This document shows, one piece after another, positions 32,260-40,989 of a DNA stretch of 56,895 nucleotides (the stretch's first letter is position 1; every line of letters begins with the position of its first letter). The notes under the pieces were generated by a model, which was not told the origin of the DNA, made no database searches, and was given only the letters and a program-made list of their open reading frames with translations. Source of the DNA: Komarekiella delphini-convector SJRDD-AB1 (GTDB taxonomy: Bacteria > Cyanobacteriota > Cyanobacteriia > Cyanobacteriales > Nostocaceae); NCBI RefSeq assembly GCF_014831675.1, contig NZ_VJXY01000048.1, positions 1-56,895 of the forward strand, in the 5' to 3' direction. Made by a program: the position numbers and the translations under genes.

Positions 32260-33216
32260 CTATTTAGCACTTTTAACACCGCTAATTTTCAAAACATCAC
32301 TCATAGTTGCACAGTAATTTGGTAGATTAAAACTGCTAGGATTAATTGCTTTTTCATAAGTGAAATGCCGATCATTCATGCAGAATCTATCCCAAGCAGC
32401 CATCTGAATACGAAATACAGCAATAATCAAATTAGCCAACCCTAAAGATAGGGGAATGCGAAAGTAAATCTTTTTGCCCAGATAAGCACAAACTTCTTTC
32501 AGTGCTTGATTAGCAGTTAACGGTGCTTGACCTAAAACAAAGGAGCGTGGTTGATTTATTTGGGGAGGATGATCAATCAAATATTGTACTACAGTAGCAA
32601 TATCTCGCCCGTGGATAAAGTGGAAACTGCCGTCTACCTTCAAAAAGCGAATCAAATTAACATATTTTGTAACTTCTGGAATGCCAGATGTGACAGGAGA
32701 ATAGGGTTTATTGGCATCGCCGCCCACAACTAAAGTAGGAAAAACAGTGGTAATTTTGGGTGCGATCGCTAACTTCGATTTTTGATGCAAGCATTGATAT
32801 TTGGAACGGATATAATCTGTACCAATTTCCCCTGCTTCTTTTAATGGTTTATTGTGGCGATCCAAAACACTAGCTGTAGAAAAATAAATTACCTGTTCAC
32901 ATCTCTCTGGATTGAGCAGGTTCAGCAACTCTAAAGTCTTAGTTACATTAATATCAAATGTCTCATCACCACCCCAAGCTGTGGCTGTGAGTACTGCTAT
33001 ATCAATTGTTTGCAGCAAATCAGCAAAATGGCTAATTTTTTGCATATCGCCCTGCAAAACGGTGATACCTGAACGTGCTTGAATATCAACTTGCAGTTTC
33101 TTGGAATTTCTAACTAGTAGAAATAACTCATGATTTGTATTTTGAATTAAAGCTTCTGAGATATAGTGACCAACACAGCCGCTTGCTCCGGTGACTAAAA
33201 TCCTTTTCTGGCTCAT
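32260..33216 (-). CDS. NAD(P)-dependent epimerase/dehydratase family protein
   Basis: This 318-residue extended short-chain dehydrogenase-type protein has the nucleotide-binding motif TGASGCVGHYI at 8-18, a VIYFSTASV catalytic-Ser segment near 109 and a DYIRSKYQC segment near 133-141, in which the YxxxK tyrosine/lysine pair is altered in spacing (Y-I-R-S-K). The substrate is unknown. It is not part of the guanidine cluster (opposite strand, convergent). Start: ATG 33216. Confidence 0.8.
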   Translation of the reverse strand: MSQKRILVTGASGCVGHYISEALIQNTNHELFLLVRNSKKLQVDIQARSGITVLQGDMQKISHFADLLQTIDIAVLTATAWGGDETFDINVTKTLELLNLLNPERCEQVIYFSTASVLDRHNKPLKEAGEIGTDYIRSKYQCLHQKSKLAIAPKITTVFPTLVVGGDANKPYSPVTSGIPEVTKYVNLIRFLKVDGSFHFIHGRDIATVVQYLIDHPPQINQPRSFVLGQAPLTANQALKEVCAYLGKKIYFRIPLSLGLANLIIAVFRIQMAAWDRFCMNDRHFTYEKAINPSSFNLPNYCATMSDVLKISGVKSAK

Positions 33217-33534
33217 GGTGAATGTTTTAAAAGTTAGGAGTTAAGAATGAAGTTAAATGTTCCGCAACAGAGATCATTCGTACTGTGCAAGGCATAACGG
33301 CAAAAGTGAGCAGCAAAAGATTAAACCCAAGTGAAGTGCTCTGGACATCCATTCCTAATACGGTTCGGTTAAGATCCCCCCAACCCCCCTTAAAAAGGGG
33401 GGCTTTTTCTGATCTTTACCCCTTTTTAAGGGGGTCGCCGCAGGCGGGGGGATCTCATCCGAACCGTATTGCATCCACTCCAATGCGTTGTTAGACTTTA
33501 TCTCGCATTCAACATTTCTTTAAAAGCTAGATTC
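33217..33534. other. gene-free region with inverted-repeat element
   Basis: It holds the 114-bp element 33357-33470 and the promoter region for the epimerase gene. No hicA-like toxin frame was found beside the HicB-like gene. Confidence 0.45.
33357..33470. mobile_element. 114-bp MITE-like element with 25-base inverted ends
   Basis: AATACGGTTCGG (33357-33368) and CCGAACCGTATT (33459-33470) are perfect 12-base inverted ends. Three mismatched bases follow, then another perfect ten (AGATCCCCCC / GGGGGGATCT), giving 22 of 25 matching. The interior adds CCCCCTTAAAAAGGGGGG and CCCCTTTTTAAGGGGG. The whole element would fold into one long hairpin. No coding capacity. Confidence 0.7.
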
Positions 33535-33690
33535 TCAATTTTCTAGCAGCATCTCAATTACTTCACGTAAATTTTTGTGTAACTCATCCCAGGTTTCACC
33601 TTGAGAATGCGCTCCAGGAAAACCAGGAACGTAACCGAAATATAGATTTGTATCAGAGTCGCGTTCGACGATCGCGCTAAAAGTTCTCAT
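33535..33690 (-). CDS. HicB-like small protein (orphan antitoxin-type)
   Basis: This is a 51-residue protein starting at ATG 33690 (MRTFSAIVERDSDTNLYFG). It continues YVPGFPGAHSQGETWDELHKNLREVIEM, the core of the partial RNase-H-fold HicB domain (xGYVPxxPGxxSxGxTxxExxxNxxEAI). It lacks the C-terminal DNA-binding domain, as many short cyanobacterial HicBs do. No HicA toxin gene is visible on either side. It may be a solitary antitoxin or a remnant of a toxin-antitoxin pair. Confidence 0.75.
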   Translation of the reverse strand: MRTFSAIVERDSDTNLYFGYVPGFPGAHSQGETWDELHKNLREVIEMLLEN

Positions 33691-33767
33691 AAAAAATTAA
33701 CTGTAAATATCAAGAAAAGCAGAGGAGCAGGGGGAGAACATGATCAATAACCCCTGCCTCCTGCCTC

Positions 33768-34829
33768 CTAACCCCTAACTCCTGCTGCATCAAGTTGTTT
33801 TGCCGTTTCAAAGAAGAAAGCGACATTTTCCTCTGGAGTTTCTGGGAGTACACCGTGACCAAGATTGAGAATGTGACCCCAATTACCAGCTTTGCGAACG
33901 GTATCCAGGATGCGATCGCGGATAAACTGTTTGGAACCAAATAACACTCCTGGGTCAAGATTTCCTTGCACTTTGACGTGTTTGCCTAATCTGGCTCGTG
34001 CTTCTGCCATATCTACCGCCCAATCTACGGTGACGACATCAGCGCCGGATATTGCCATTCTTTCCAACACACCCGCGCTACCGCTAACCAGCAAAATCAA
34101 AGGTGTATCAGGATGGGTTTGCTTGACTTGCTGGAAAACTCTTTGCTGATAGGGGAGAGCAAAGATGTCATAATCTTGAGGACTCAGTTGTCCTGCCCAA
34201 GAGTCGAACATTTGCACAACTTGAGCACCGCAGTCAATTTGATAACGCATATAAACAGCGATCGAATCTGCTAATTTAGCTAACAATTGATGCAGTGTTG
34301 TCGGGTCGGAGAATGCCATATTTTTGATGACGGAGTAGGTTTTGGAACCTTTTCCTTCCACCGCATAAGCCGCTAACGTCCACGGCGCACCCACAAAGCC
34401 CAACACAGTTGATTTGTTGCCCACCTCTTGGCGCAACGCCTGCAAAATTGTTTTGATAAACGGGACAGATTCTTCTGGTTCTAAGGGACGCAGGTTATCA
34501 ATTTGTTCTTGAGTACGGATGGGCGAGAAAATAACTGGCCCTTTACCTTCTGCAATGTCCATTTCAATGCCCAAACCGGGCAATGGAGTCACAATGTCGG
34601 AAAATAAAATTACTCCGTCTGGCTGGAAAGCTCTCCAAGGTTGCAAAGAAACTTCAATCGCTACTTCGGGGATTTCCGAGCGATCGCGAAATGAAGGATA
34701 CTTCTCCCGTAAGTCTCGATATGCTTTCATATATCGTCCCGCTTGTCGCATCATCCATACGGGGGGACGATCTACTACTTCACCACGAGCAGCCCGTAAG
34801 AGATGAGGAGTCGTTGAGGAAACACCCAT
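33768..34829 (-). CDS. hemE: uroporphyrinogen decarboxylase
   Basis: HemE, 353 residues, converts uroporphyrinogen III to coproporphyrinogen III, the branch leading to heme, chlorophyll and bilins. Signature motifs are [17 protein letters not shown] at about 22-38 and [16 protein letters not shown] near 145-160; substrate-binding residues appear in [14 protein letters not shown] near 76 and [15 protein letters not shown] near 325. Full length with ATG 34829. It stands alone. The stretch between it and the HicB-like gene has a GGGGGAG/TCCTGCC low-complexity tract. Confidence 0.96.
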   Translation of the reverse strand: MGVSSTTPHLLRAARGEVVDRPPVWMMRQAGRYMKAYRDLREKYPSFRDRSEIPEVAIEVSLQPWRAFQPDGVILFSDIVTPLPGLGIEMDIAEGKGPVIFSPIRTQEQIDNLRPLEPEESVPFIKTILQALRQEVGNKSTVLGFVGAPWTLAAYAVEGKGSKTYSVIKNMAFSDPTTLHQLLAKLADSIAVYMRYQIDCGAQVVQMFDSWAGQLSPQDYDIFALPYQQRVFQQVKQTHPDTPLILLVSGSAGVLERMAISGADVVTVDWAVDMAEARARLGKHVKVQGNLDPGVLFGSKQFIRDRILDTVRKAGNWGHILNLGHGVLPETPEENVAFFFETAKQLDAAGVRG

Positions 34830-34945
34830 TTATCACTTCATCCTAAGTCACTTTTTTATGCCACTGTTTAGCTTATCATTCTGGGATTACGCTTTTTCAG
34901 CAGGTTCACTGCAAAAGTACTATTCGTTTCTTTACTAAACTTTAT

Positions 34946-35695
34946 ATGCAATCTGACTCTAACAGTCCTTATCAAGTTGCATCTACTAACAGCGATTCCA
35001 AGCCAGGAAAATTTTTGATTCCGCGCTCCCACAGACAAAGGTTCTTTATCCAGTTTACCTTGATGAGTATCCTTGGATGGGTTGTGGGTGGCATTGCCAG
35101 TATAGCGTTAGAAAAAATTATTCTAGAAAGCTTGTCTACAGTAGTTCAACAGCCAACATTGAGCGTTTTGATCAGATTTATCAGCAATGTTGTATTTGCA
35201 GTGATTTTTGCCGCAGACCAAGCGTTAATCATTTACGGTTACTTATCGGGTCGGCTGTGGATAATTGCTACCAGCGCAGGCTGGCTGATTACTAACAGCG
35301 TTTCTACAAACTGGATTAATTACATTTCATCGATTGCCTCATCATTAAATGAAACTTTATCTCCTGAATCAACCCTCATTTTTGGGTTTTTGTCAACCAT
35401 TGCATATATTATTTCGGGCATTTGGTTAGGTCTTTGCCAATGGTTGGTATTAAGACGATACACAACAGGCGTTTGGTGGTGGAGTTTTCTTCCCTCAATC
35501 TCCTTCTTATTTATCAGTATCTTGATTTGGTTACTTTCGCTCATACAAGATTTGATCCCAGAAGCAAGTCGTACTAACGTACTGCATTGGAGTGGACAAG
35601 GATTTGCAGCAGTAATTTTGGGAGTTATACCAGCAATTGGCTTGTGTACCTTGAAAAGAAACTCTCATCGCCAGACCAGAATTTCTCAGGAGTAA
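34946..35695 (+). CDS. conserved cyanobacterial membrane protein, function unknown
   Basis: This 249-residue protein has about five to six hydrophobic segments (roughly 32-55, 78-100, 108-125, 145-168, 180-202, 215-235). It has a hydrophilic Ser-rich N-terminus and an IWLGLCQWLVLRRYTTGVWWW segment near 160-180, a pattern seen in several uncharacterised cyanobacterial membrane proteins. I do not recognise a function. Starts at ATG 34946, 116 bases from the divergent hemE start. Confidence 0.65.
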   Translation: MQSDSNSPYQVASTNSDSKPGKFLIPRSHRQRFFIQFTLMSILGWVVGGIASIALEKIILESLSTVVQQPTLSVLIRFISNVVFAVIFAADQALIIYGYLSGRLWIIATSAGWLITNSVSTNWINYISSIASSLNETLSPESTLIFGFLSTIAYIISGIWLGLCQWLVLRRYTTGVWWWSFLPSISFLFISILIWLLSLIQDLIPEASRTNVLHWSGQGFAAVILGVIPAIGLCTLKRNSHRQTRISQE

Positions 35696-35833
35696 AAAAT
35701 CATGTGAGTCGTCTGACCATGATACGAATCATCGCTATATAGATAAAAATTTCGGAAGTTAGAGGTAGTCTTTCATATAAAACGAATCTAGAAATCAATA
35801 CGCTAGTATCTGGATAATCTGAAGTTGTTGAAC

Positions 35834-35838
35834 GGAGG
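35834..35838 (+). promoter_or_regulatory. ribosome binding site selecting ATG 35846
   Basis: GGAGG lies seven bases before ATG 35846 and downstream of an alternative in-frame TTG at 35825, so the P450 most likely starts at ATG 35846. Confidence 0.7.
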
Positions 35839-35845
35839 CGGATTT

Positions 35846-37396
35846 ATGTTTCAAAAGATTGCTGCTCAGATTGCTTTTTCTGCCTCATTTCCATATTTTA
35901 CAGTCTTAAGCGTTACTAGCATAGCGGTCATACTTGGCTTGCGCTGGTGGAAACAAAAGAACACTTACAAATCTCTACACTCGCTTCCCTCTCCTCCTAG
36001 ACACTGGCTGTTAGGAAATATCCCTCAAGTATTAGCAGCAGTAAAACAGAAGAAATACTTCCAATTATTGTTTGATTGGAGCCAGCAGCTAGGGCCAATG
36101 TATATCTTCTGGACTGGCTATCCAGTTCTCGTTTTAAGTAAGCCAAAAGTTATTGAAGACACTATCGTAAATGGGATGAGAGACGGTAGCCTAGTTAGAT
36201 CCCAGCGAGTGAGCAAAGCTTGGAACGATATTAGTGGGCCGATTCTTTTAGGGCAAAACGGGGCTGAGTGGCAGTGGCGACGCAAGGCTTGGAACCCCGA
36301 ATTTAGTTCTAGCGGTCTTTCCAAATATGTTGAAATTATTAGCCAAGCTTGTGAACAAGTAATCGAAAGGCTTAAAGAAACTGCTCCACCAAAAGAAGTT
36401 CAGGTAGATCCTCTGTTTGTAGAGCTGACGATGAGGGTAATTTCCTGTTTAGTATTGGGGATTCCTGTAGATAAAAACAGCGCTAGTCATGAAGGGCCAC
36501 CCCTCGAAGTTCTCAAGGTGTACGAGGCAATGGCTATTGTCGGCTATCGGTTCCTACGGGTAGCGACTGGCGAGAAGAGATGGATGAAATATCTGCCAAC
36601 TAAAAATTCACGAGATTATTGGGCAGCAAGGCGATATTTAGAAGAATTTCTTACTCCCAGAGTGGACTTAGCTTTACAGATGAGAGAACAAAACAAGACT
36701 GACCTAGCACAGGTAAGTCCTTTGTTTCAAGAATCAATGTTAGTGAAAATAGCTGCCAAAGAACCCAAATACAATCGGGAAACACTCATAGCAGAAGTTA
36801 TTGAATTATTAATAGCTGGTACTGACACCACAGCTCATACTTTATCCTTTGCAGTAGCAGAGTTGTACTTAAATCAACGGGTTTTTCAGCAAGCACAGGC
36901 TGTGGTTGACCAAGCTTGGCAAAGTCAAGGCGGCGTTAATATAGAAACCTTAAAGGAATTGACTTACATTCGCGCTATTATCAAGGAGACTTTACGCCTT
37001 TATTCAGTCGCCTCCGGCTCGACTTCATTGGAGGCACAACGTGACATTGTTGTTGAAGGTAAGCTTATTCCTCGTGGTACAAAAGTATTTTGGTCAATGC
37101 TTGCTGCTGGACGAGATCCAGAAGTCTATTCTCAGAGTGAGGAATTTCTGCCGGAACGTTGGTTAGACAAGGGTACGGAAAGTAGTTCACTTCCAATGAT
37201 AGACTTTGGCTCAGGTTCTCATCGTTGCTTGGGAGAGCATCTGTCAATGCTGGAAGCAACGGCGATGCTAGCACTATTGCTGCGCTACTTCGACTGGGAG
37301 TTAGTCAACGGCCGTTCATCTGTGCAGCAGTTACAGCAGAACCTTTTGATTTATCCATCCGATAGAATGCCGGTGCGCTTTAGGTTGAGAAAATAG
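35846..37396 (+). CDS. cytochrome P450 with N-terminal membrane anchor
   Basis: This 516-residue heme monooxygenase has a hydrophobic anchor helix at about 8-28, a Pro-rich hinge (LPSPPRHWLLGNIP), I-helix oxygen-activation motif AGTDTTAHT near 322, K-helix ETLR near 380, and heme-ligand loop FGSGSHRCLGEHL with Cys461. All P450 landmarks are intact. The membrane anchor is unusual for a bacterial P450 and more like eukaryotic or plastid types. No ferredoxin, reductase or biosynthetic partner is adjacent, so the substrate is unknown; photosynthetic ferredoxin could supply electrons. Confidence 0.9.
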   Translation: MFQKIAAQIAFSASFPYFTVLSVTSIAVILGLRWWKQKNTYKSLHSLPSPPRHWLLGNIPQVLAAVKQKKYFQLLFDWSQQLGPMYIFWTGYPVLVLSKPKVIEDTIVNGMRDGSLVRSQRVSKAWNDISGPILLGQNGAEWQWRRKAWNPEFSSSGLSKYVEIISQACEQVIERLKETAPPKEVQVDPLFVELTMRVISCLVLGIPVDKNSASHEGPPLEVLKVYEAMAIVGYRFLRVATGEKRWMKYLPTKNSRDYWAARRYLEEFLTPRVDLALQMREQNKTDLAQVSPLFQESMLVKIAAKEPKYNRETLIAEVIELLIAGTDTTAHTLSFAVAELYLNQRVFQQAQAVVDQAWQSQGGVNIETLKELTYIRAIIKETLRLYSVASGSTSLEAQRDIVVEGKLIPRGTKVFWSMLAAGRDPEVYSQSEEFLPERWLDKGTESSSLPMIDFGSGSHRCLGEHLSMLEATAMLALLLRYFDWELVNGRSSVQQLQQNLLIYPSDRMPVRFRLRK

Positions 37397-37418
37397 GAGT
37401 TAAGCTTTCTATAAAGTT

Positions 37419-37817
37419 AGGACTTACGCAATAACTCTCTGAAACTCTTATTTCTTCTCTGCGTTCGCGTAGCGTGTCGTAGACAGACGCTCCGCGAATG
37501 TGTCCTTTGTCTTGAGAAGTTCTGATGCCTGTCTTGAAAAGTTTCCTGCGGAAGGAAACCCTCCCGCAGAACTTTTCGCTACGGCGGGCTGCGCCAACCG
37601 ATAGCGCAGCGTAAAGCCTTCTCTTCGAGAGGCTTCGCCTTAAGCGAAGCCATGCCGCAGGCTTTACGGCATGGCTTCTCTTCGAGAGGCTTCGCCAACG
37701 CTTAGAGCGACGTAGGAGCGTCGGAAACCTCCGCTCAGACTTCTCACTGCGTCCTTGGCGGTAGCCTGCGGCTAGCCGCTCCGCGTCTACGTTTTTTCAT
37801 GATTTTGCGTAAGTCCT
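37419..37817. mobile_element. 399-bp inverted-repeat element built of dispersed palindromes
   Basis: AGGACTTACGCAA (37419-37431) and TTGCGTAAGTCCT (37805-37817) are perfect 13-base inverted ends. The interior is a chain of the genome's dispersed palindromes, including a 56-bp segment (37626-37681) identical to 27-82, a TTCGCGTAGCGTGTCGTAGACAG unit near 37465, and GGAAACCCTCCCGCAG near 37553. No protein is encoded. The gene-free stretch 37397-37844 is almost entirely this element. Confidence 0.7.
37626..37681. repeat. 56-bp dispersed repeat, second copy
   Basis: Identical over all 56 bases to positions 27-82. Contains the GGCTTCGC/GCGAAGCC and ATGCCG/CGGCAT hairpins. Confidence 0.9.
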
Positions 37818-37844
37818 GAAAGTGTAATTTCCTGTTAAGCCAAT

Positions 37845-38759
37845 TTAGTCAAGGTATTGAGTTATAACATCCAATATTCCTTGATTTGCATCTAAAGTTA
37901 CTTCCACACCCACTGGCAAAACTGCATTTGGCCCGTCGTGACCAAAAGGCAGGTTAGAGACAACAGGAATCCCTAAATCGCCTAAGCGATCGCGCAAAAC
38001 TTCCTCTATGCTAAAGCTAGGCACATTTGGCGGTGCTTCACAGCGAGTAAAACCGCCTAAAGCAATCCCCCGAACTTTTGATAAAGCACCACTTAGCCGC
38101 CACTGCGTCAACATGCGGTCGATGCGATAAGGTGCTTCTGTGACATCCTCAATTGCCAAAATCACACCATCAAAATTTGGTTGAATTGGTGTACTTAAAA
38201 GATGAGTCGCCACAGTGAGATTACCTGGTAGCAAAATCCCAGTAGCAATACCGCCGCCCCAACCACAACCTTTAAGCGCGGCGAGAGGACGCCCTTCTAC
38301 CCAATTAAATAATCGCTCAATTGACCAATCTGGCTGATCGGCGAGAGTTGTCAGCACGGGGCCGTGAACGCTGGAAATCCCTATGTTGTAAAGGCTCCAC
38401 AAGAGAGCGGTAACATCAGAAAAGCCAATTAACCACTTTGGAAGTATAGAATCGCCTGAGTGCCAATGCCAATTTTCTAAGATCCGGGTACTGCCAAAAC
38501 CACCTCTGGCGCAGAGAATACCGCGACAATCTGGATCTGTCCAGGCTGCGGCTAGCTGGTTACGGCGGTTTTCATCTGTTCCAGCTAAGTAACCCCATTT
38601 GTCATCTATCTTTGGGATGATTTTGACTTTGTAGCCGCGCGATCGCCAAATTTCTAAACCCTGCTCAAATGCCTCCAATTCTCGTAAAACACCACTAGGG
38701 GCAATAACTTGTAGCAAGTCACCAGGTTTGAGAGGCTGTGGTAATATTTCAGATTGCAT
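37845..38759 (-). CDS. LD-carboxypeptidase (peptidase family S66)
   Basis: This 304-residue S66 serine peptidase cuts the L,D bond of muropeptide tetrapeptides during peptidoglycan recycling (LdcA type). It shows LCARGGFGSTRIL near 79-91, nucleophile Ser in GFSDVTALLW near 111-120, the Glu of ILAIEDVTEAPYRIDRML near 200-217 and the His of LPFGHDGPNAVLPVG near 273-287. There is no signal peptide, consistent with a cytosolic enzyme. It lies 34 bases downstream of the solute-binding protein gene, same strand, so co-transcription is possible. Start: ATG 38759. Confidence 0.9.
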   Translation of the reverse strand: MQSEILPQPLKPGDLLQVIAPSGVLRELEAFEQGLEIWRSRGYKVKIIPKIDDKWGYLAGTDENRRNQLAAAWTDPDCRGILCARGGFGSTRILENWHWHSGDSILPKWLIGFSDVTALLWSLYNIGISSVHGPVLTTLADQPDWSIERLFNWVEGRPLAALKGCGWGGGIATGILLPGNLTVATHLLSTPIQPNFDGVILAIEDVTEAPYRIDRMLTQWRLSGALSKVRGIALGGFTRCEAPPNVPSFSIEEVLRDRLGDLGIPVVSNLPFGHDGPNAVLPVGVEVTLDANQGILDVITQYLD

Positions 38760-38793
38760 GAATAAAATTTAAAATGTCAAATTGTGGCGAGTA

Positions 38794-40110
38794 TTAATCC
38801 CACATTAATTCAAGGTTTGTTTGGGCTTGTTTCAAAGCTGTTTCTGGAGATGCGCCTAACATAGTGGCTTCGATGGCTCGACCCAAACTTTCAGACAGGC
38901 GACTATACTTACGTATAATCGGTCGAGAACCTGATACAGACATTTGGTCAAGAAAGACTTTCATAACAGGTTTTTGCTTGAGAAATTCTTGGTAAGCTTG
39001 ACTTTGAACAGATTTCAAATTTACGGGTAAAAAACCTGAGCCAATACTCCATTCAGTTTGGAATTTTTCACTGACAACATATTCTAAGAACTTCAAAGCT
39101 GCCTGTTCTCTTTTATCTGTAGTTTTCATCACAAACATATTGCCACTAGCGAGCACACTTGCTGCCTGGAGATTGCCAGGAATAGGAAATACATCATAAT
39201 CAACTTTACTTTTCATAATGAATGTCCAAGGCCCCGTTATTTGCATAGCAACACGACCGGCAATGAAGTCATCTTCTTCGTATCCCCGTTCTGGTGCAGA
39301 GAATTTAGTAGAGCCGTCTTTAATTAAGTCTTGCCAAAATTGTAAGGCTGCGATCGCTTTTGGATTGACCAAATTGGGATGGTTATTTTCTACTACTGTT
39401 CCACCACTACTTAATAAGAAAGGAAACCAACTGAAGACTGTCCATTCTCCTTTACCAAAGGGCATTGATAAACCGTACTGATCTGGAGTGCCATCACCAT
39501 TACGGTCTATTGTTAGTTTTTTCGCAACTTGCCGCAATTCTTCCCAGCTTTTTGGCAACTCGGTAATTCCTGCTGCTTTAAATAGATCTGGTCTATAAAA
39601 AAGACTCATATTACCTGCAAATAAAGGGACTGACCAAATATGTCCATCCAATTGCATTTCACCAAAGCAATTCTGAATAATTTCTGACTTGAGTGGCGAT
39701 TTATCTAACCAATCTTCTATAGAACGAATCGCTCCAAGTTCCACAAGCTGACCTGTAATCTGGGGATTGAAAAATAAGATATCTGGTGGAACATTACCCA
39801 CAACTGCGGCTAATACTTTGGGCATCTGTTGATCAAGTTGACCCGCGTAGATAGATTCCAACTGAATATCAGGATGAGTCTGATTAAATTGGTCTACCAG
39901 TTTTTGGAATACATCCCGATTTGCAGGGGGATTAATTCCTTGCCACAAGGTTAGATGAATTATTCCACTGTCATTTTGTGTTTGACTCTGACAGCCAGAT
40001 AACAATAGTAGAAAGACACTCAAGACAATAGCCAGCAACGAAGTCCGGCAAAGAGAGCCGATATGGCGAAGGTAATTTCTGGTTTTCGGAGCAAAAAGGG
40101 TAATAATCAT
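38794..40110 (-). CDS. ABC sugar-type solute-binding lipoprotein (family 1)
   Basis: This 438-residue family 1 extracellular solute-binding protein has an N-terminal hydrophobic helix ending in lipobox LLSGC (Cys40). Mature features include ITLWQGINPPANRDVFQKLVDQFNQ near 53, KSWEELRQVAKKLT near 164 and AMQITGPWTF near 287, as in MalE/UgpB relatives. No permease or ATPase is adjacent, so it would have to share those encoded elsewhere. The N-terminal extension before the helix suggests the true start may be slightly inside ATG 40110. Confidence 0.85.
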   Translation of the reverse strand: MIITLFAPKTRNYLRHIGSLCRTSLLAIVLSVFLLLLSGCQSQTQNDSGIIHLTLWQGINPPANRDVFQKLVDQFNQTHPDIQLESIYAGQLDQQMPKVLAAVVGNVPPDILFFNPQITGQLVELGAIRSIEDWLDKSPLKSEIIQNCFGEMQLDGHIWSVPLFAGNMSLFYRPDLFKAAGITELPKSWEELRQVAKKLTIDRNGDGTPDQYGLSMPFGKGEWTVFSWFPFLLSSGGTVVENNHPNLVNPKAIAALQFWQDLIKDGSTKFSAPERGYEEDDFIAGRVAMQITGPWTFIMKSKVDYDVFPIPGNLQAASVLASGNMFVMKTTDKREQAALKFLEYVVSEKFQTEWSIGSGFLPVNLKSVQSQAYQEFLKQKPVMKVFLDQMSVSGSRPIIRKYSRLSESLGRAIEATMLGASPETALKQAQTNLELMWD

Positions 40111-40243
40111 TTACATAATAATTAATTTTGTTAAAGCTTTAAAAGCAAAAACATGTACTCTCTAAAAACCATTTTTTTTAGAAATGATAACATCATTTGC
40201 ATAGTATCATAAGGTAGTTTATATTAATTTTGGTGATCCACTG

Positions 40244-40987
40244 ATGCTGACCTCCCTTAATCAGCCTTTCTTAGATAACTATTGGCAAGATTCATTTAAT
40301 TTAAAGCAGCATCTACAAGAGTTTTTGCAATTAGATTCAGAAACACTAGAGACAAGATTAAAGGCTGGTCAACAACAAATGGCTGAATTAGGCCATAAAG
40401 ATTTTGACTGGGAAGAAGCAAGTACTTTTTATCGTGACAAGGTAGGAGAAGCTTACTTATTTGAACTGGGAGCGTGGCATCTAACAAGTCATGATTATAT
40501 TGGAGATACACTACGATTAATTTCCGATCATGCCCAAGGTCGAGTGTTAGATTTTGGCGGTGGTATTGGGACTCATACAATTGGCGCTGCTCTTTGCCCT
40601 CAAGTTGAACAAGTGATCTATTGCGATATTAATCCTGTTAATCACGAATTTGTTTATTCACGAGTCAAACAAATGGGGTTGAATGAAAAAATATTTTTTT
40701 GCCATGAAATACCTCCAAAAGAGACTTTCGACACAATCATTTCCTTTGACGTTTTAGAACATTTGCCAGACCCCAGCCAGCAAATGCTAGATTTCCATCA
40801 AGCTCTGACACCTGAAGGTAAGATTATTTTAAACTGGTATTTCTTTAAAGGTTTTAATCAAGAGTATCCCTTTCACAATGACGACCCTAAAGTAGTAGAC
40901 ACTTTCTTCCGCACAATTCAGACTAACTTCTTAGAGGTTTTTCACCCTCACTACCTTACAGCTCGTTGCTATCGTAAATGGGTATGA
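40244..40987 (+). CDS. class I SAM-dependent methyltransferase
   Basis: This 247-residue Rossmann-fold methyltransferase has motif I VLDFGGGIGTHTIG near 99-112, acidic strand IYCDINPVNHEF near 124, and post-motif segment DTIISFDVLEHLPDP near 163-177 typical of UbiE/Methyltransf_11 relatives. An N-terminal helical region of about 90 residues precedes the fold. The substrate is unknown. Convergent with the glycosyltransferase gene, two bases apart at the stops; the two may act in the same glycan or secondary-product pathway, but this is only proximity. Confidence 0.82.
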   Translation: MLTSLNQPFLDNYWQDSFNLKQHLQEFLQLDSETLETRLKAGQQQMAELGHKDFDWEEASTFYRDKVGEAYLFELGAWHLTSHDYIGDTLRLISDHAQGRVLDFGGGIGTHTIGAALCPQVEQVIYCDINPVNHEFVYSRVKQMGLNEKIFFCHEIPPKETFDTIISFDVLEHLPDPSQQMLDFHQALTPEGKIILNWYFFKGFNQEYPFHNDDPKVVDTFFRTIQTNFLEVFHPHYLTARCYRKWV

Positions 40988-40989
40988 GT

